NCBI GenBank assembly: GCA_037957365.1
Contig: JARHVA010000315.1
Coordinates: forward strand, 4,459,001 to 4,523,000
Direction: 5' to 3'
DNA: 64,000 nucleotides
Source of the DNA: Torreya grandis
Taxonomy: Eukaryota; Streptophyta; Pinopsida; Cupressales; Taxaceae
The position numbers and the translations under genes were made by a program. The notes under the pieces were generated by a model. It was not told the DNA's origin and did no database searches. It was given only the letters and a program-made list of their open reading frames with translations. Within the stretch, counting starts at the first letter, position 1; each line of letters opens with the position of its first letter. Shown here one piece after another: positions 50,510 to 62,689 of this stretch.

Positions 50510-51200
50510 ATTTTTAAGAATCTCTTCAATAATGACTTTAGGTTTAGTAGCATTGGAGGAAATAGTGGATTCGTCAAGATTATTTACTTCAAGATTAATG
50601 GTAAAATTATGAAAATAATCTTTGAGAGAAATATCTTGATTAAGACCTTCAATATAAATAAAATTATCATTACAAAGACTATCTTGAATGGGAGAAGTAG
50701 ATGGAATGGGATCTATGGTAAGTTGATCAGCTGTGATTTTCCCTTTAATAGATTTTTGAGTGATGATGTAGAGATCAAATTTTATAAAGAGGACCAGCCA
50801 TTTGTCAATTCTATCTCTAGGGAGAAAGGCTTTAGATAAGAAGTGATGAAGGGAGTTAGAATGAATGATGACATAAGTAGTTTGATAAAGCATGTAATGG
50901 TAAAGTTTTTCAGTTGTGAAATAGATGGATAGGAAATCACATTCAATTTTTGTATAACATGTTTCATAATCAATGAGACCTCAGCTAATGTAGTAGATAA
51001 CATAAAGAATTTATGCAACTGACATAGGTGTGGAAGAAGTATATAGAATCAAGGTTTGATCATTGGAAGGAGGTTAAAGCGTAAGTGGATGAAGCAATGA
51101 CTCTTTCATGTTATCAAAGGCTTTTTGACAAGGGTCCATCCATTATAAAGCGGGACCTTTCTTGAGAATAGAATTGATAGAGTGGATGTGATAAGCCATT
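50510..51200 (-). pseudogene. Ty3-type RNase H of the Tat-like element
   Basis: Minus frames read DPCQKAFDNMKESLLHPLTL, ILYTSSTPMSVA, DYETCYTKIECDFLSIYFTTEKL, then a 147-codon open frame (50450-50893) with HSNSLHHFLSKAFLPRDRIDKWLVLF. This is the usual QAFEEIK...LY...E..Y...E..CLAL.....KLRHY series and connection. The first catalytic Asp is absent from LYTSS. Confidence 0.72.
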
Positions 51201-51980
51201 TTGGGGATAAATCATCTAATTGTCCCATGTTTGCCTAAGTAATTATGAATGTCAGGAATAGAGGAAAGAATGGGCATGTTAAAAATAAAATTAATCTTAG
51301 ATGGGTCAACATTGATGTCATGGAGAGAAATTAGGAATCCTAAATGTTTTCTATATGTGACACCAAAGACACATTTGTAAGGATTGAGTCTAACTTGATA
51401 TTTAAGAAGGAGATCAAAGATGATAACAAGATCAAATAGATGAGCCTTATAAATTTTGGATTTAGCAATGAGGTCATCCACATAGGTTTTAATTTTTTTT
51501 GGATAAGATATGAAAGATGTGAGTCATTATTCATTGGTAAGTGTCTTTAGCATTTTTAAGATCAGAGGGCATTTTGACATAGAAATAGGTGCCCAATTCC
51601 ATGGTGAAATTAGTCTTATGTTTGTCCTTAGGCGTAATGTGAATCTGATTGTATCCTAAGAAGACATCCATAAAAGATAACATTTCATAACCAGCTAAGG
51701 AATAAATGATGGAATCTATTGAAGGTAAGGGAAGTTTTCTTTGGGACAAGTGAGGTTAAGATTATAGAAATCAATGCAAGTGTGAATGACCATAGTGACC
51801 TTTTTCTAAATGGGGACAATGTTGGGGATCCATTCAGAATAATCCACTGGTTTGATAAATTTAGCATTTATTAATTTGACAATTTCCTTATGACATAAGG
51901 TGGAAATCTTAGGTGGAAACTTTCTTTTCTTTTGGAGCATAGGTTTGACATCAAGATAAGTAATGATTTTATCCACCATA
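51200..51980 (-). pseudogene. Tat-like reverse transcriptase
   Basis: Fragments in order: KLINAKFIKPVDYSEWIPNI, SFMDVFLGYNQIHITPKDKH, GTYFYVKMPSDLKNAKDTYQ (usually MPFGLKNAGATYQ), then MDDLIAKSKIYKAH holding the palm DD, LNPYKCVFGV and FLGFLIS. The wording (GLKNA, ATYQ) is typical of the Tat/Athila side of Ty3/gypsy rather than chromoviruses. Three frames are used, so at least two frameshifts. Confidence 0.82.
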
Positions 51981-53200
51981 GTACTATGGTCAATACCAGT
52001 TATGTCCTCATATTACCAAGTAAAAACCTCATGATACTTATCAAATAATAAGCTAAAATTATCATGTTCAGTAGGTGAGAGTTCAAAAAATACTATAATT
52101 AGTCAAGGACAAGATTGAGTACCATATTCAATGCGAGTGGTTTATTTAATAAGCATGGCATTACCATCTTGAAAATGGTATGGTGCATTAGATGAGGAAG
52201 AAATTGGATTAGTTTTGGGATCAATGCTAGCAACAAAGTTTTTAAAACAAGGGGTTTTAGTTTAAAATTCCCAAGTGTATGATGTTTCCAAGGAAGTTAT
52301 GATTCTTGAGCATGAAGTATTTAAAGAATAGATTCATCACTAGGTAGGGTGGGAAGAGGACCATAATACTCAACATCTAATTCAAGATCTAGAATTTTAT
52401 TACCATGGATATCATACTCAAATTGTATCTGATAGACATTTTTTTCCTTGGCATCAAGTGTAATCTTGAGATTAGGATAAGTAGATGGATTAGAAGATAT
52501 TGGATCCATAAGTGGAAAATAAGATGTAATTTTTGGAGGTTCAGAAGGTATAATTTACTCTACCACCCAAGGAGTATTAATAATTGGAGAATTGGTAGGA
52601 ACCACATGACTCTTAGGATCTAAGTCATGATATGTGAAAATGGTATGAACATCTTGGTTAAAATCATGAATTTGAGATAAGGTTTTCTGATGATGATGGA
52701 CATCCAAGTCTCAAGATTGAGCTTAGGCCATTATATAATTATCATCATATGTTGGAAAAATTGTACATGCTTGAGAGTCAAGGGAATTTTTAGAAGGTGA
52801 AATTTTGATATTAGTAAATGTACAAGGAGACATGATGAGAGGATCTTGAAATAATTTGGCCACTCTAAAGTCATTTCAAGTAAAGGCATCTTTAGGTAAA
52901 GAAGGTTATTGAGCATTTCATAGAGGGGGAAAATCACTAGTCTCATTGATAAGAGGAATAGTACATTATCCTAGTAGTAGAGAAGTAGGAATCCACTGTG
53001 AAATGTAGGGAGGTAGCTTGGTAGTATTTCAAGTATATTTCAAATCATTAGGTTCATCATCATCGAAATCCACAATAGTAACTTATAAATAAAGATTAAT
53101 ATTTATGAACTTAGGTAAAGGAGCATTATTGATCTTAGAAATTGTAAGAATATGATATTGGGATTTAGGATTAGGAAGTTGAATGCTCCATGGGTTTGGA
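51980..53200 (-). other. linker between protease and RT of the Tat-like element
   Basis: About 1.2 kb with short open frames (for example 52321-52509, LDLELDVEYYGPLPTLP). No known domain is recognised. Long protease-RT linkers occur in large plant gypsy elements. Confidence 0.45.
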
Positions 53201-53217
53201 TTGGCTTCATGTTTATA

Positions 53218-53640
53218 TCATTTTGCATTATGTAAAAACTTAATGCATTGGCTACCAGAAGAAGAAATGGATCTCATTCGGTGAGTCCATGGGTGACTAA
53301 AGGGTATGTTATAAGATAAGTGTAAATCAAGGACCATAATCTTAGTTTCAATGATTTTAGGTCTGATGTTTAATGGAAGCCAAATACAACCAAATGGATT
53401 TTGATTGGTCTTATCAAAACCAAGATATGTAAGATAGGTTTTATTAAGATGATACTTGTTATAACCAAGTTTTTGGATAAGCCACAAAGATGTTACATTA
53501 ATACCATAACCTTCATTAACTAGAACTTTACAGATAAGGGTAGTATTAGTGGCTATTTTAATGAAAAGTGGCAGATCATCAACATGAAATAGAATTTGAT
53601 CATTAATCATGTCCTCTTCAAGGAATTCAATTGAATGTAT
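53218..53640 (-). pseudogene. Tat-like aspartic protease
   Basis: The 130-codon open frame 53218-53610 reads DDLPLFIKIATN, VLVNEGYGINVTSLWLIQKLG, NPFGCIWLPLNIRPK, LDLHLSYNIPFSHPWTHRM and QCIKFLHNAK. It follows the plant retropepsin pattern LVDTGAGVNIMP..L.KLG, with SYNMLLGRPWIH near the end. The catalytic DTG is replaced by NEG, so it is inactive. It lies downstream of gag in minus sense. Confidence 0.78.
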
Positions 53641-54400
53641 GGAAGAGGGACATATAGTTTCAATGGTATTGACGTTGGTAGGTTAAGATTCAATAGAAGG
53701 TGTTTCTTCATCAATAGAGGATGGATCTTCAATTTCTTAAAGTTTTTTCATGAGGAACTTGCAATGATATGGGGAAGTAAAAACCAAATCCATAAGAGGA
53801 ATATTATAAGGCATAGAGTTTAGTTCTTCAAGAAAGTTTCAATGAGATTTAGAAGAACCAACATGAGGTTTAGGAGGTAAAGTAACTTTTGAAGGAATAG
53901 ATGTGGTTGTGGGTTCAAAAGGAGGAAGTGGTTACTCATGGTCTTCTAAATCAAGAATAGTGGTGGTAGTATATTTGAGAAGTTGTTTTTATAAATATGG
54001 CTTCTTAGGCTTGGTAATAAGATCTTTGTGAGCCAGATTATGATGATAATTGATCTTGGTAGTGTTAACACACTGAAAATTGTTATTGGTCATAATTTTC
54101 ATCAATGGCACAAACATCCTTGCTTTTTGGTTGATTGTTGATTGTAGAAAAATATTTTTGATTATTTGAAGTAGAAGTTTTGGAATCTTGACACTTTTGA
54201 GAAGCAATGGTGTATTCTTGATGATGAAGGTTGATCATGGATTCATAATTAAATGAATCACCAATCATATATGAAACAAAATTTTTAGTGAGACCTCTAT
54301 AAGACTCATAGAAATGACTAATGTCAGTATGCAAACAAAAAAATAGATTAGGATCATAACATTTGTGAGTATTATAGGGATTTATGAAAGGTTTAGAGGG
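53640..54400 (-). other. gag-protease spacer of the Tat-like element
   Basis: Contains an open frame 54083-54334 and fragments with no clear domain. The region is Lys/Asn/His-rich, as expected for the C-terminal part of gag; no intact CCHC knuckle was found. Confidence 0.4.
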
Positions 54401-55409
54401 TGGTAAAAATTTATTTCATTTACTGAACTGAGAGAGGTGTGCGAGAAGGTGATGAAATATCAACTTTGGTAACTCTAGGTTTGTTTTGTGGAGTATTAAT
54501 AGTGACAATATTGGTATATGTTTTAAAATATCCTTTTAAATGTTTAGGATTAGGTTTGAATTTCTTCATGAGAAATTAATGACATTTAAATTGGTCAAGA
54601 GCTTCATTAAGTGTTTGGGGAGCAAAGGTTAGAACCTTGTATTAAAGAGAAGTCAAAGAAATGATAATGAGTTTGAACAATTTATCATCAATCATGTTAT
54701 GGTTGGATTTATGGGCCAATGATTTCCATATTTTTATAAAGTCATGAGCTGATTTAGTGGAAGATTGCTTAGCATTTATGAAGTGGCTAAGACAATTTTT
54801 TGGAAGATCATTGTGTTGAATCTCTTTAACTAAAGGATTAACCAAATATTCAAGTTGCTAAATAGAGTGTTGGGGTAATTGGTTGTATCATTATAATACA
54901 TCACCAGTGAAGGTTTTGACTAAAAGTTTAGTTGTGGAGAAGGTATTAATTTGGATCCATTCTTTGTAAAGGTTTCCAAAGGATTTGAGAAATGTGGTGG
55001 GGTTTTTAGTCTCATTTTACTTGATAATTGGAGATATGTTACCAATATAAATGGATACAATAAAAGGGGATAAAGGCTAATTTTGAATAGTTTGAACCAT
55101 ATTTTTATTCATTATGGTTTGAGGAATAATATTTTTTGAGGCATCCCTAAGAGGTGTAGGAATATAATTGGGATTAGCTTGAAGATCGATAGTTGGAGGT
55201 TGATTAGACATATTAATCAAATGTTGTTGAAGTTGCATAATTTTATTAGTGTTAGATTTTTACATTATGTTCATTTGTTGGATTAATTGGGTAAGAATTT
55301 GAGTTGTATCAGGAGGTGGGTTGGTGTTGGTAGGATCACTCTCTGAATTGGTGTTAGGGGGAGGGTTATTAGCAGATGGATTATGAGTGGGATTATTGAT
55401 TAAGTTCAT
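54400..55409 (-). pseudogene. Tat-like gag
   Basis: The frame starts at ATG 55409 with a Pro/Asn/Thr-rich head (MNLINNPTHNPSANNPPP), then ILTQLIQQMNIM, ATTFLKSFGNLYKEW-like and LPQHSI motifs, and the open part 54642-54845 (NCLSHFINAKQSSTKSAHDF, IKIWKSL). The FL..L.G.A..WF..LP..SI..F..L...F series is the retrotransposon gag capsid signature. The frame is kept from 55409 to 54642 with stops only, then shifts. Gag forms the particle that packages element RNA. Confidence 0.7.
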
Positions 55410-57320
55410 GTCAATTTCTCTCACATTAGTTTAAAATTTTTCAAGATGAGAAGTATATTGGTAAGTAAGAAAGGGGCAATCCCATAAAATTCATCTTGAG
55501 GTGTGATTTTCACCATGTTACAAGTTAAATATAAAGGAGGGGAGGAGGTGCCCCAAGAGTGAAGGTGATCTTGTGAAGAAAAGAGATGAATAAATGAACA
55601 CACCATATAGTATCTAAATGGATTTAAGGTATCCAAGAAGATTCTAATAGGAGAATTCATTATGATTGGAAAGAAATGAACAAAGTGCTAACAAAGAAGG
55701 ACAATGAACTAGATAAGCAAATAGAGAAAGAAAAAAATAGTAAAAGGTTGACTGGGTTGACCTAGTATAAGGAAAAGGGTTTAAAAATAGTACAAGATTG
55801 ATTGGGTCAACCTAGCATAGAAAATAGAGGTTGGAAAAGTAGATAGGGTTGAATTAGTACAAAAGATACCAAAAATTAGAAAGTCTATAATAAACTATGT
55901 TAAAATGATGGTGCATTGAAACAAAAATAACTTTGCAAGTATTTAGAAAAGTAAGAACTAAAGGGAAACAAACCATCAAATTTATCTATGAATTTGATCC
56001 AATTGAGGAAGATAACACAAAAACTTGCACTGAATTGTCTAATGCAAGTTTTTTTAATATAAAATATAACTGTGCAAAGAGCAAGCAATCAACTTAAAAA
56101 TTAAAATCTAACTAGATGGTCAACCTAAATTTTATTAGATTATTAGAATATAGTTTTAAATGTGATAGTAAATTATCTATAATCAAGGGACCAGAAGGCA
56201 ATATAAGGATGATTTCAAGAATTTTGGGATGAAATGGATATGTATTAGTAATGGCACAGGCTAGTTATTGGGTCCCACCCCCTCACTTCACACACCATAG
56301 TGATAAGGGTGTCGGGTGCTTAGCCAAAATATACCATAAACCACATGTTTATACTTGGCTAAAAACCAAGTTAGCGTCCCCTTTGGTGATGAAATCCAAA
56401 TAGGTTCGCCTTGGGTAGACAATTGTTAAAGTGCTTGTTTAATATTTTGTGATTTGGTCATGTGTACATAAAAAATAAAAAAATAGTGAAACTAAATGGT
56501 AAATTGAAAACCACCTAATTAGACTATGTGAACTATTCTAAGCATGCAAGCAATAAGAAATGAAAGTGTGAGCTAATTACTAGCATATAAGGGCTAATTC
56601 TAACTTTGCAACATGATACAATGTCAATACAGTCAATAGTGTATGCAGATAAAATAGAACAAGGTCAATAATGTCACCTCTATATTGTGGAAACAATGTC
56701 TTAAAATTAATAAGTTGATAGAGTCGATCCAGTTATCTAGATAGCACATAGAATATAGAACTGGGTTGATAGGGTCGATCCAGTTGACTGTATAAGGGTA
56801 GTTTTAAAGACTACAAATATTAAAAATAAAATACTATAAGGAAAGAGAGAAAGGATATAAAGGAACCTTGGTTATTATGAAGATGCATATAAAATTAGAT
56901 AGTTAACAAAGAACCTTGATAAATTCTTGAAAATTATGATAACAAGGTCGACTAGGTCAATTTAGCTTTACAAAATCCTATTGTTGAGTGCTTGAAATGT
57001 ACAAGGTCAATGGGGTCAACCTAGTATGCTACATAAGATGCTTGAAAATGTACAAGGTTGACTAGGTCAACCTAGTAATCTAAAAATCTATAAAACTATA
57101 TTGGGTTGATTGAGTCGGTCAAGTAGCCTATACCTAAAAATGAACCTTCATAAAAAGAATAGAGTCATTTGGATGTGACTGTGTGTCAAGCCTATACATA
57201 GAATTTAGAAATGGGTCAATGTAGTCAACCTAATATGACAAATATATGATAAAAAATGATAAAATAAAGAAATAAGTTAACTAATCCTGTAAGGGTTAGT
57301 TCACATCAGGTTCACTAGAA
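55410..57320 (-). other. leader of the Tat-like element with dispersed GGTTGAC...GTCAACC motifs
   Basis: 1.9 kb without credible coding. It holds at least nine degenerate copies of GGTTGACTAGGTCAACCTAG (near 55746, 55797, 55840, 56712, 56763, 56943, 57002, 57054, 57106, 57210). The open frame 55421-55660 has no domain. No convincing PBS was found beside the LTR end at 57321. Confidence 0.55.
55746..57235. repeat. dispersed 20-bp semi-palindromic repeat
   Basis: Consensus GGTTGACTAGGTCAACCTAG. Outer halves GGTTGAC/GTCAACC pair. TTGAC is also the W-box core bound by WRKY factors. Two related copies sit near 39968 and 40088. Confidence 0.75.
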
Positions 57321-57481
57321 TGCATGCAATTAGAAATGCATCATGTCTATAAATTAATCCTATCTAGGAGAATGTAGAACATACCTAACAAATTTGTTAA
57401 GTGGGAGCATGAACAATATGGAAATTTTCTAGACCTGATTAGGGGATCACTTATCACAATATACTATGCTAAGGAGGGTTC
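57321..57481 (-). repeat. inner part of the Tat-like 5' LTR, cut by the third gypsy element
   Basis: Matches 39216-39390 (shared GACCTGATTAGGGGATCACT and AAGGAGGGTTC). The left copy continues as TAAAGCCTC after GGGTTC; here TGTTGATG follows, so this is an insertion point. Confidence 0.75.
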
Positions 57482-59551
57482 TGTTGATGATTTAAAATTG
57501 TGCTTGATCTTAACCAATTAACAATGGGAAGTTTCAAATTGTGGGACAATGTGGTTTGAAACAACCTCCAAATTTTAGAGAAGTTGGTCTCTTCTTTGAT
57601 ATGGGGTGTTGGGGAAAAGGGATATGAGATTAAACAAAAACATAAATGTAGGGAATGAAACATAACTATGGCGATGCACCTGAGTGTAATCCTAATCTTA
57701 ACCTGAGCACAGTGAGACTATTATAGGATTCAATTACATTTAACAGTAGACAAGTGCATGATCAATGTAAAAGATTGAAATAATAGAAACAGAGGCTCAC
57801 AACAGGGAGTTCTTTCACTAAGACACAGAGAATGTCAACAAAGGCATAGTGTTCAATCTTCTAAATAGAATCTTCCAACCACATAAGAGGCACAGAAGTC
57901 ACGTACATTTATGTAAACCTTCCAACTCAAGAAAATGAGACAAAATCAAATGACACATTTCTAATCACAGATATAAAAAATCTACAGTATAGTGTACTTT
58001 GCGAATGACATAGATAACACCAATCAAGGCATGGAGTTCAATCTTCTTAATTCAATCAGCCACATAAGAGGCACAGAAACATGCACAGTTACATCAACTT
58101 TACAATTCAAGAAAATCGAGACAAGAGCAAATGATATTTCTGGTCAAAAACTACAGAAAGTCTCAACTATCAAAAAATCCCCCCTCTCCTTTTCCTCCTC
58201 TACAATTCTTCCTTTTTTATAGCCTTAGATGTTTCCTTTCATCACTCCCCTTCCCGCGTAATTATTCTCCATCCTTCACTCACAGAGGATAAACAAATGG
58301 TACTTTCAATGCCTTGGGGGCTCTAAAAATCTACCTGATGAACTGTTCCATCTACTTGAAATAACTCCAGCTGATTTTCCCTCTATTTTGCTTTGCGGCA
58401 ACAGATATACAGGACACTCTGTTATGTTGAAATGGGAGAGGCCACCTAGTCAATTTTTAAAAAATCCTCTTGTTACTTAGAAGGCACTGGAGAATGACAC
58501 TTGGCTCTTTCTTTCGGATCCATCGAAGACACATGGCTCTCTCTGCTTCTCTTAGGCTATGGTATAGTATCATTCAAGACACATTTTAGAATTTTGTAGA
58601 TGGTGACACTTGGTAGCTTTTGCAAACTTTTGTAGTAACACCTGAGGCCCACCACAATATTTATTCAGCAATAAAACTCAAAGATGATCTCTCAGGCGTT
58701 GACATGTGGAGGCTTCTATGGCTTTAAGGAAGATACGTGGCATTCTCCATTTCTCCTACTAGAGTTATGTGGCACCTTCCTCTTTTTTTGGGGATGGAGT
58801 AGAAAGGGAATTTGAGAGTGACACCTGGTAGCCTATGCTGCTTTATGACACTTAGGCAAACAAAATGACACCTTTCTTCATTGAACCAAAGCATTGGACC
58901 CAAGCATTGAACCAAATTTTCTCGGATGTCGACGCATGGTGACTTCCATTGCTTCTTTTCAAAATGTATTTCAAGGCTACTGCCACCTTGTGTTTTTCGC
59001 TTTTCTATTGCTTAGCTCATTGAAAGTCTTTGCCAAAAAATAGAATGAAATGCAGGTGCCTCTACGAGATGTGGATGCTGACATGTGGTGATTTCCATTG
59101 AGTTTCTATTAGGTATGTGGCATGATCTATGGTTCCCTGTAAAGTTACAAAAGGGGCCTTAAAGGATGCCATCTGGTTGGCTTCATGATTCAGAAAGTGG
59201 CACTTGGCGGCCTCCACTTGAATTCAAACATTTAGGAAAAATGAAACGAAAGAAACAAAAGAGGAGAAAAGAGGACCCACGCTAAGAAAGTGACACTTGG
59301 TGGCCTCCATTGCAATTTGACACTTAGACAAAAAATTGAACCCACGCTCGGCCCCAACTCTGCTGCTATGACCAAGGTATACGGGAACCAAAACTGTAGT
59401 GCTCGAATGAAAATTTGAATGCAACGTAGAGTAAAAATTTACTCTATAGTTACTAGTGACCCTCAAGACTTTTGAACCTACTCAAAAAAAAAACTTTACC
59501 TCTCGCTAGATCAAAATTGTGAAAATTATAGCTTCAAAAGAGCCGTCAACA
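57482..59551 (-). repeat. 3' LTR of the third gypsy element
   Basis: About 2070 bp, starting TGTTGATG and ending CCGTCAACA on the plus strand; the 5-6 bp ends TGTTGA/TCAACA are inverted. The left boundary is fixed by the break in the Tat LTR. The right boundary is less sure because no obvious purine tract follows. The open frame 57992-58222 has no domain. Confidence 0.65.
58494..59320. repeat. dispersed TGACACTTGGTGGCCTCCATTG-type units in the LTR
   Basis: About ten degenerate copies, near 58494, 58529, 58604, 58699, 58821, 58932, 59087, 59203 and 59291. They share GACAy(T/G)TGG followed by a TCCATTG-like tail. Spacing is 35-150 bp, so this is a loose array. Confidence 0.65.
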
Positions 59552-59640
59552 TATGTTTAAAACACTTAATCAAAAGCAAAATAGGAAAACAACAGAAAAA
59601 CAATGCGAGGAAGGGAAAAAATTTAACTATAATACATGAG
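59552..59640 (-). other. 3' untranslated stretch of the third gypsy element
   Basis: Short region between the integrase end and the LTR. A purine run (minus strand) is not obvious. Confidence 0.35.
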
Positions 59641-59649
59641 AGACCCAAG

Positions 59650-60945
59650 TCAATTGAAATGTTTCACATAGATTTTGTTTATAGGAATCTCTTTAGGTTC
59701 TCCTTCCATCGACTCTAGCTCGAAAGAATTCTTCTGCTTACATGCACAAATTCTATACAGACCAATCCACAGTGCTTCAAATTTGGTATGTTGACCTGGC
59801 TTGGCGGCCCTTGCATCCCATTTCAAAATAATTGAACCCAATTCAAAATAATTCTTAATCATTCCCTGATTCTTGATCAATGAATCGTGGGCTGTATCCC
59901 TCTTTTCTTGAACATCCAAAAGCTCTATGAGTCTGACCTACATGGGGCCATTTTCTTCAATCTTAATTTGTTTGATCAGCTAGAGAGCAGGGGTTTCCAA
60001 GCTTAAGGGAATCACGACAGACTTTACATATACCAATTCATATGGAGACATTTTGATCACCTGCTTGGGCATGATTCTATTAGCCCATACTACTAGATTA
60101 AGCACTTTATGCCACTCTTTGTGATGATCAGCCCTTACTCTTTTGATGAGTCTTATCAGGTTCTTGTTGGTTGATTCTGTCAGACCATTACCTTGAGGGT
60201 AATAGTTAGATGAAGCTTTCAGATATATTCCATGTCTCAAGGCAAAGTCAGATACCTTAGACCCCAAGAATGCTTTAGCATTATCTGAAATGATGGTGCA
60301 AGGAGCTCCAAAGTGAGTAGTGATACCCCCTAGAAAATCTAGGATCACATTCTCTGTTGTTTCTTTAAGTGGGACTGCCTCGATCCATCTGGTGAAATAA
60401 TTTGTGGCAGTTAATATCCATTTATGACCCATGCTGGACACTAGATTTATCATTCCAATGAAGTCAAGACCCCATTGAGCAAAAGGTTCATCCACAACTA
60501 TAGGACTCAGTGGCATGGCTGCGTTCCTCCTCATCCCCATATAATACTGGCAGGATTGACATTTTCTAACCAACTGATAACAATCTACGAATAAATTAGG
60601 CCAAAAATACCCTACCTCACTTATCTTTATGGCTGTAGCCTTTGCAAAAAAATGCCCCCTTGATATTCCATGATGCCTTTCATGTAGTATCCTCTTGGCT
60701 TCAGCCTGTTCTACACATCTTAACAACTTTTCATTAGAATTTCTTCTGAAAATGACTTGTTCAATTAAAACAAAATGAACTCCCTATATCTTATAATATT
60801 TTCTCTTGTTTTTAGGGAGTTCTCTCGAATAAACCCCATTTTTCATAAATTGAATCCTGCTTGTGACCCAAGATTCTTGATCAACCTCTTGCAACTTCAG
60901 CACCGTCTCCGTCCCTCCTTTTGAATCTGCTTCCTCAGGCAACAT
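59650..60945 (-). pseudogene. integrase of the third gypsy element (near-complete)
   Basis: The 248-codon open frame 59980-60726 has the whole zinc head (H19, H25, C56, C59) and an intact catalytic triad: D88 (WGLDFIG), D148 (TIISDNAKAF) and E184 (GLTESTNKN), with 35 residues between the last two. It continues after TAG codons (59980, 59938) into an 89-codon C-terminal part (59650-59919) with GSIILKWDARAAKPGQH and GLYRICACK, ending PINKIYVKHFN. No chromodomain follows. Only the stops, here and at 60786 and 60948 upstream, make it a pseudogene. Confidence 0.9.
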
Positions 60946-60949
60946 CTTT

Positions 60950-61425
60950 TATAGCTCTTGGGTTATATATTGGCACAGACCCCTACCTCTGACTAGCTTG
61001 GTGGGTCTGACCTCTACATCATATTCAAGGATCTTAGCGATCCAATTGGCTCTTTTATCAGTAATCTCACCCTCCATGATGTATTACCTGACACTTGGGT
61101 GAGATACAAGTATCAAAATTTTGTTCCCTGATATTAGATGCCTAAATTTCTTGAGGGCTTTTACCATGGCATAGGCTTGTCTTTCCACAAAATTTTACCT
61201 AGTCTCATAATCTCTAAGAGTTCCTGAGAAAAAGGCTATTGGGTGCTCCCCCTCTAGCCTGTCATTATTTTGAGTCAAGACAGCAAAAATACTTGACTCT
61301 CCTCCATAGACATACCTTACGAAGGGCTTGGAAAAATTTGGGTTCTTGAGCACTGGGGATACTAAGATAGCCTTCTTGACCTCCTCAAAAGCTTGCCTTC
61401 CTTTTACAGTCCACTTGAAGACCAA
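60950..61425 (-). pseudogene. Ty3-type RNase H of the third gypsy element
   Basis: In the same frame: KWTVKGRQAFEEVKKAIL, YVYGGESSIFAVLTQ (the usual first Asp of D.S is absent), GEHPIAFFSGTLRDYETR, stop, NFVERQAYAMVKALKKFRHL, stop, then ITDKRANWIAKILEYD. It joins directly to the integrase head; there is no second RNase H between them, unlike the neighbouring Tat-like element. Confidence 0.82.
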
Positions 61426-62235
61426 GTCCTTTTTTAGCAAGAGTGTCATTGGTCTAACCAAGCCTACAAAATTAGATATGAATTTACTGACAAAATTGAT
61501 CTTCCCTAAAATGGAGTGGACTGCCTTTTTATTTGCTGGAAGAGGTAGGTCCATTATAGCTGAAATTCTCTCAAGATATATAAAAACTCCTTCCTTAGAT
61601 ACTATGTGCCCCAATAATTTACCTTGAGGTACAGTGAAAATACATTTCTTGGGATTCAATGATATCCCAAAATCCTGACATCTCTTTAAGATAGATTCTA
61701 GATGATCATCAGTGTTTTTTGAGAAAATAGTGAGGTCATCCAGATAAACCAAGATGAACTTATTTACAAGTTCACCAAAGGCTATATCCATAGCTCGTTG
61801 AAAGGTGGCTCTTGCATTTGATAAGCCGAATGGCATCTTCAGGTAGGCAAATGTTCCCCATTTGGTAGTGAAAGCAGTTTTGTACTGGTCTTCCTCAGCT
61901 AACCAAATTTGGTTGTATCAAGAGAAACCATCAAGTAAAAAAAACCTCTCTGATCCAGCCATAGTTTGTAAAATTTGTTCCATGGAGGGCAAGGGATAGT
62001 GGTCTTTCAAAGATGTTCTATTTAAATCTCTAAAATCTACACACAGTCTTACATCTCCATTCTTTTTCCTAACTGGGACTAGATTTGATACCTAGGTTGA
62101 GTGCTTGATTGGAAATATTATTTTGGAATCCAAAAGTTTTTGCAACTCATCTACCATTAGAGGCTCGATCCTTTGATTTACTGGCCTCTATTTCTGTTTG
62201 ATGGGTTTGGATCCCTCAATCAACTCTATTGTGTG
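61425..62235 (-). pseudogene. reverse transcriptase of the third gypsy element
   Basis: The frame reads VSNLVPVRKKNGDVRLCVDF, HYPLPSMEQIL, FFLLDGFS(stop)YNQIW, MPFGLSNARATFQRAMD, then ILVYLDDLTIFSKN with an intact catalytic YLDD (residues 30-33 of the 213-codon open frame 61195-61836), LNPKKCIF and LLGHIVSKEG. Stops near 62236, 62190, 62093 and 61920 interrupt it. It copies the element RNA. Conserved core motifs and a lack of frameshifts suggest moderate age. Confidence 0.9.
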
Positions 62236-62676
62236 CTAGATAATGTCTCTGTTGTATCGATGAAGGTCTTCATAGCTCCAAGCTATGACTCTAGCATATC
62301 TATGGCACAATTCATTTAGTCTCTCCTTCTCTTCTTGAGTTGTAGAATTCCCAACTTTTAGCCTCTTCCCATCACTCGCCTCTACCTCAGAATAGTCTGC
62401 TTTATCTACCTGGAACCTTTTCATTTCTAGGCTTACATCCTCTGGGTCAAACAAATTTTCTAGGGTGATCAATCCCTTGGGGAGCTTATTTGTCTTTAAT
62501 TGTATAATTTGATCACCATATGCCTCTTCAATTTTAGTTTGCAACTGATCAGAAAACTCATCTAATTGCTGTAAGAAAGAGACTACCTGAGCATCATTTT
62601 CAAATACTTGCCAATTTTCATCATTATCTGGGATGGTTGGCCTCACTATAACTTTAACTGACTCATTGTTAACCAA
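62236..62676 (-). pseudogene. linker between RNase HI and RT of the third gypsy element
   Basis: A 146-codon open frame, acidic, ending KERLNELCHRYARVIAWSYEDL. The last 40 residues match the conserved stretch that precedes RT in many plant gypsy polyproteins (LL..Y.DVFAWSYEDL). The first 100 residues are not recognised. Confidence 0.7.
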
Positions 62677-62689
62677 TAGGCCAGTTGCT

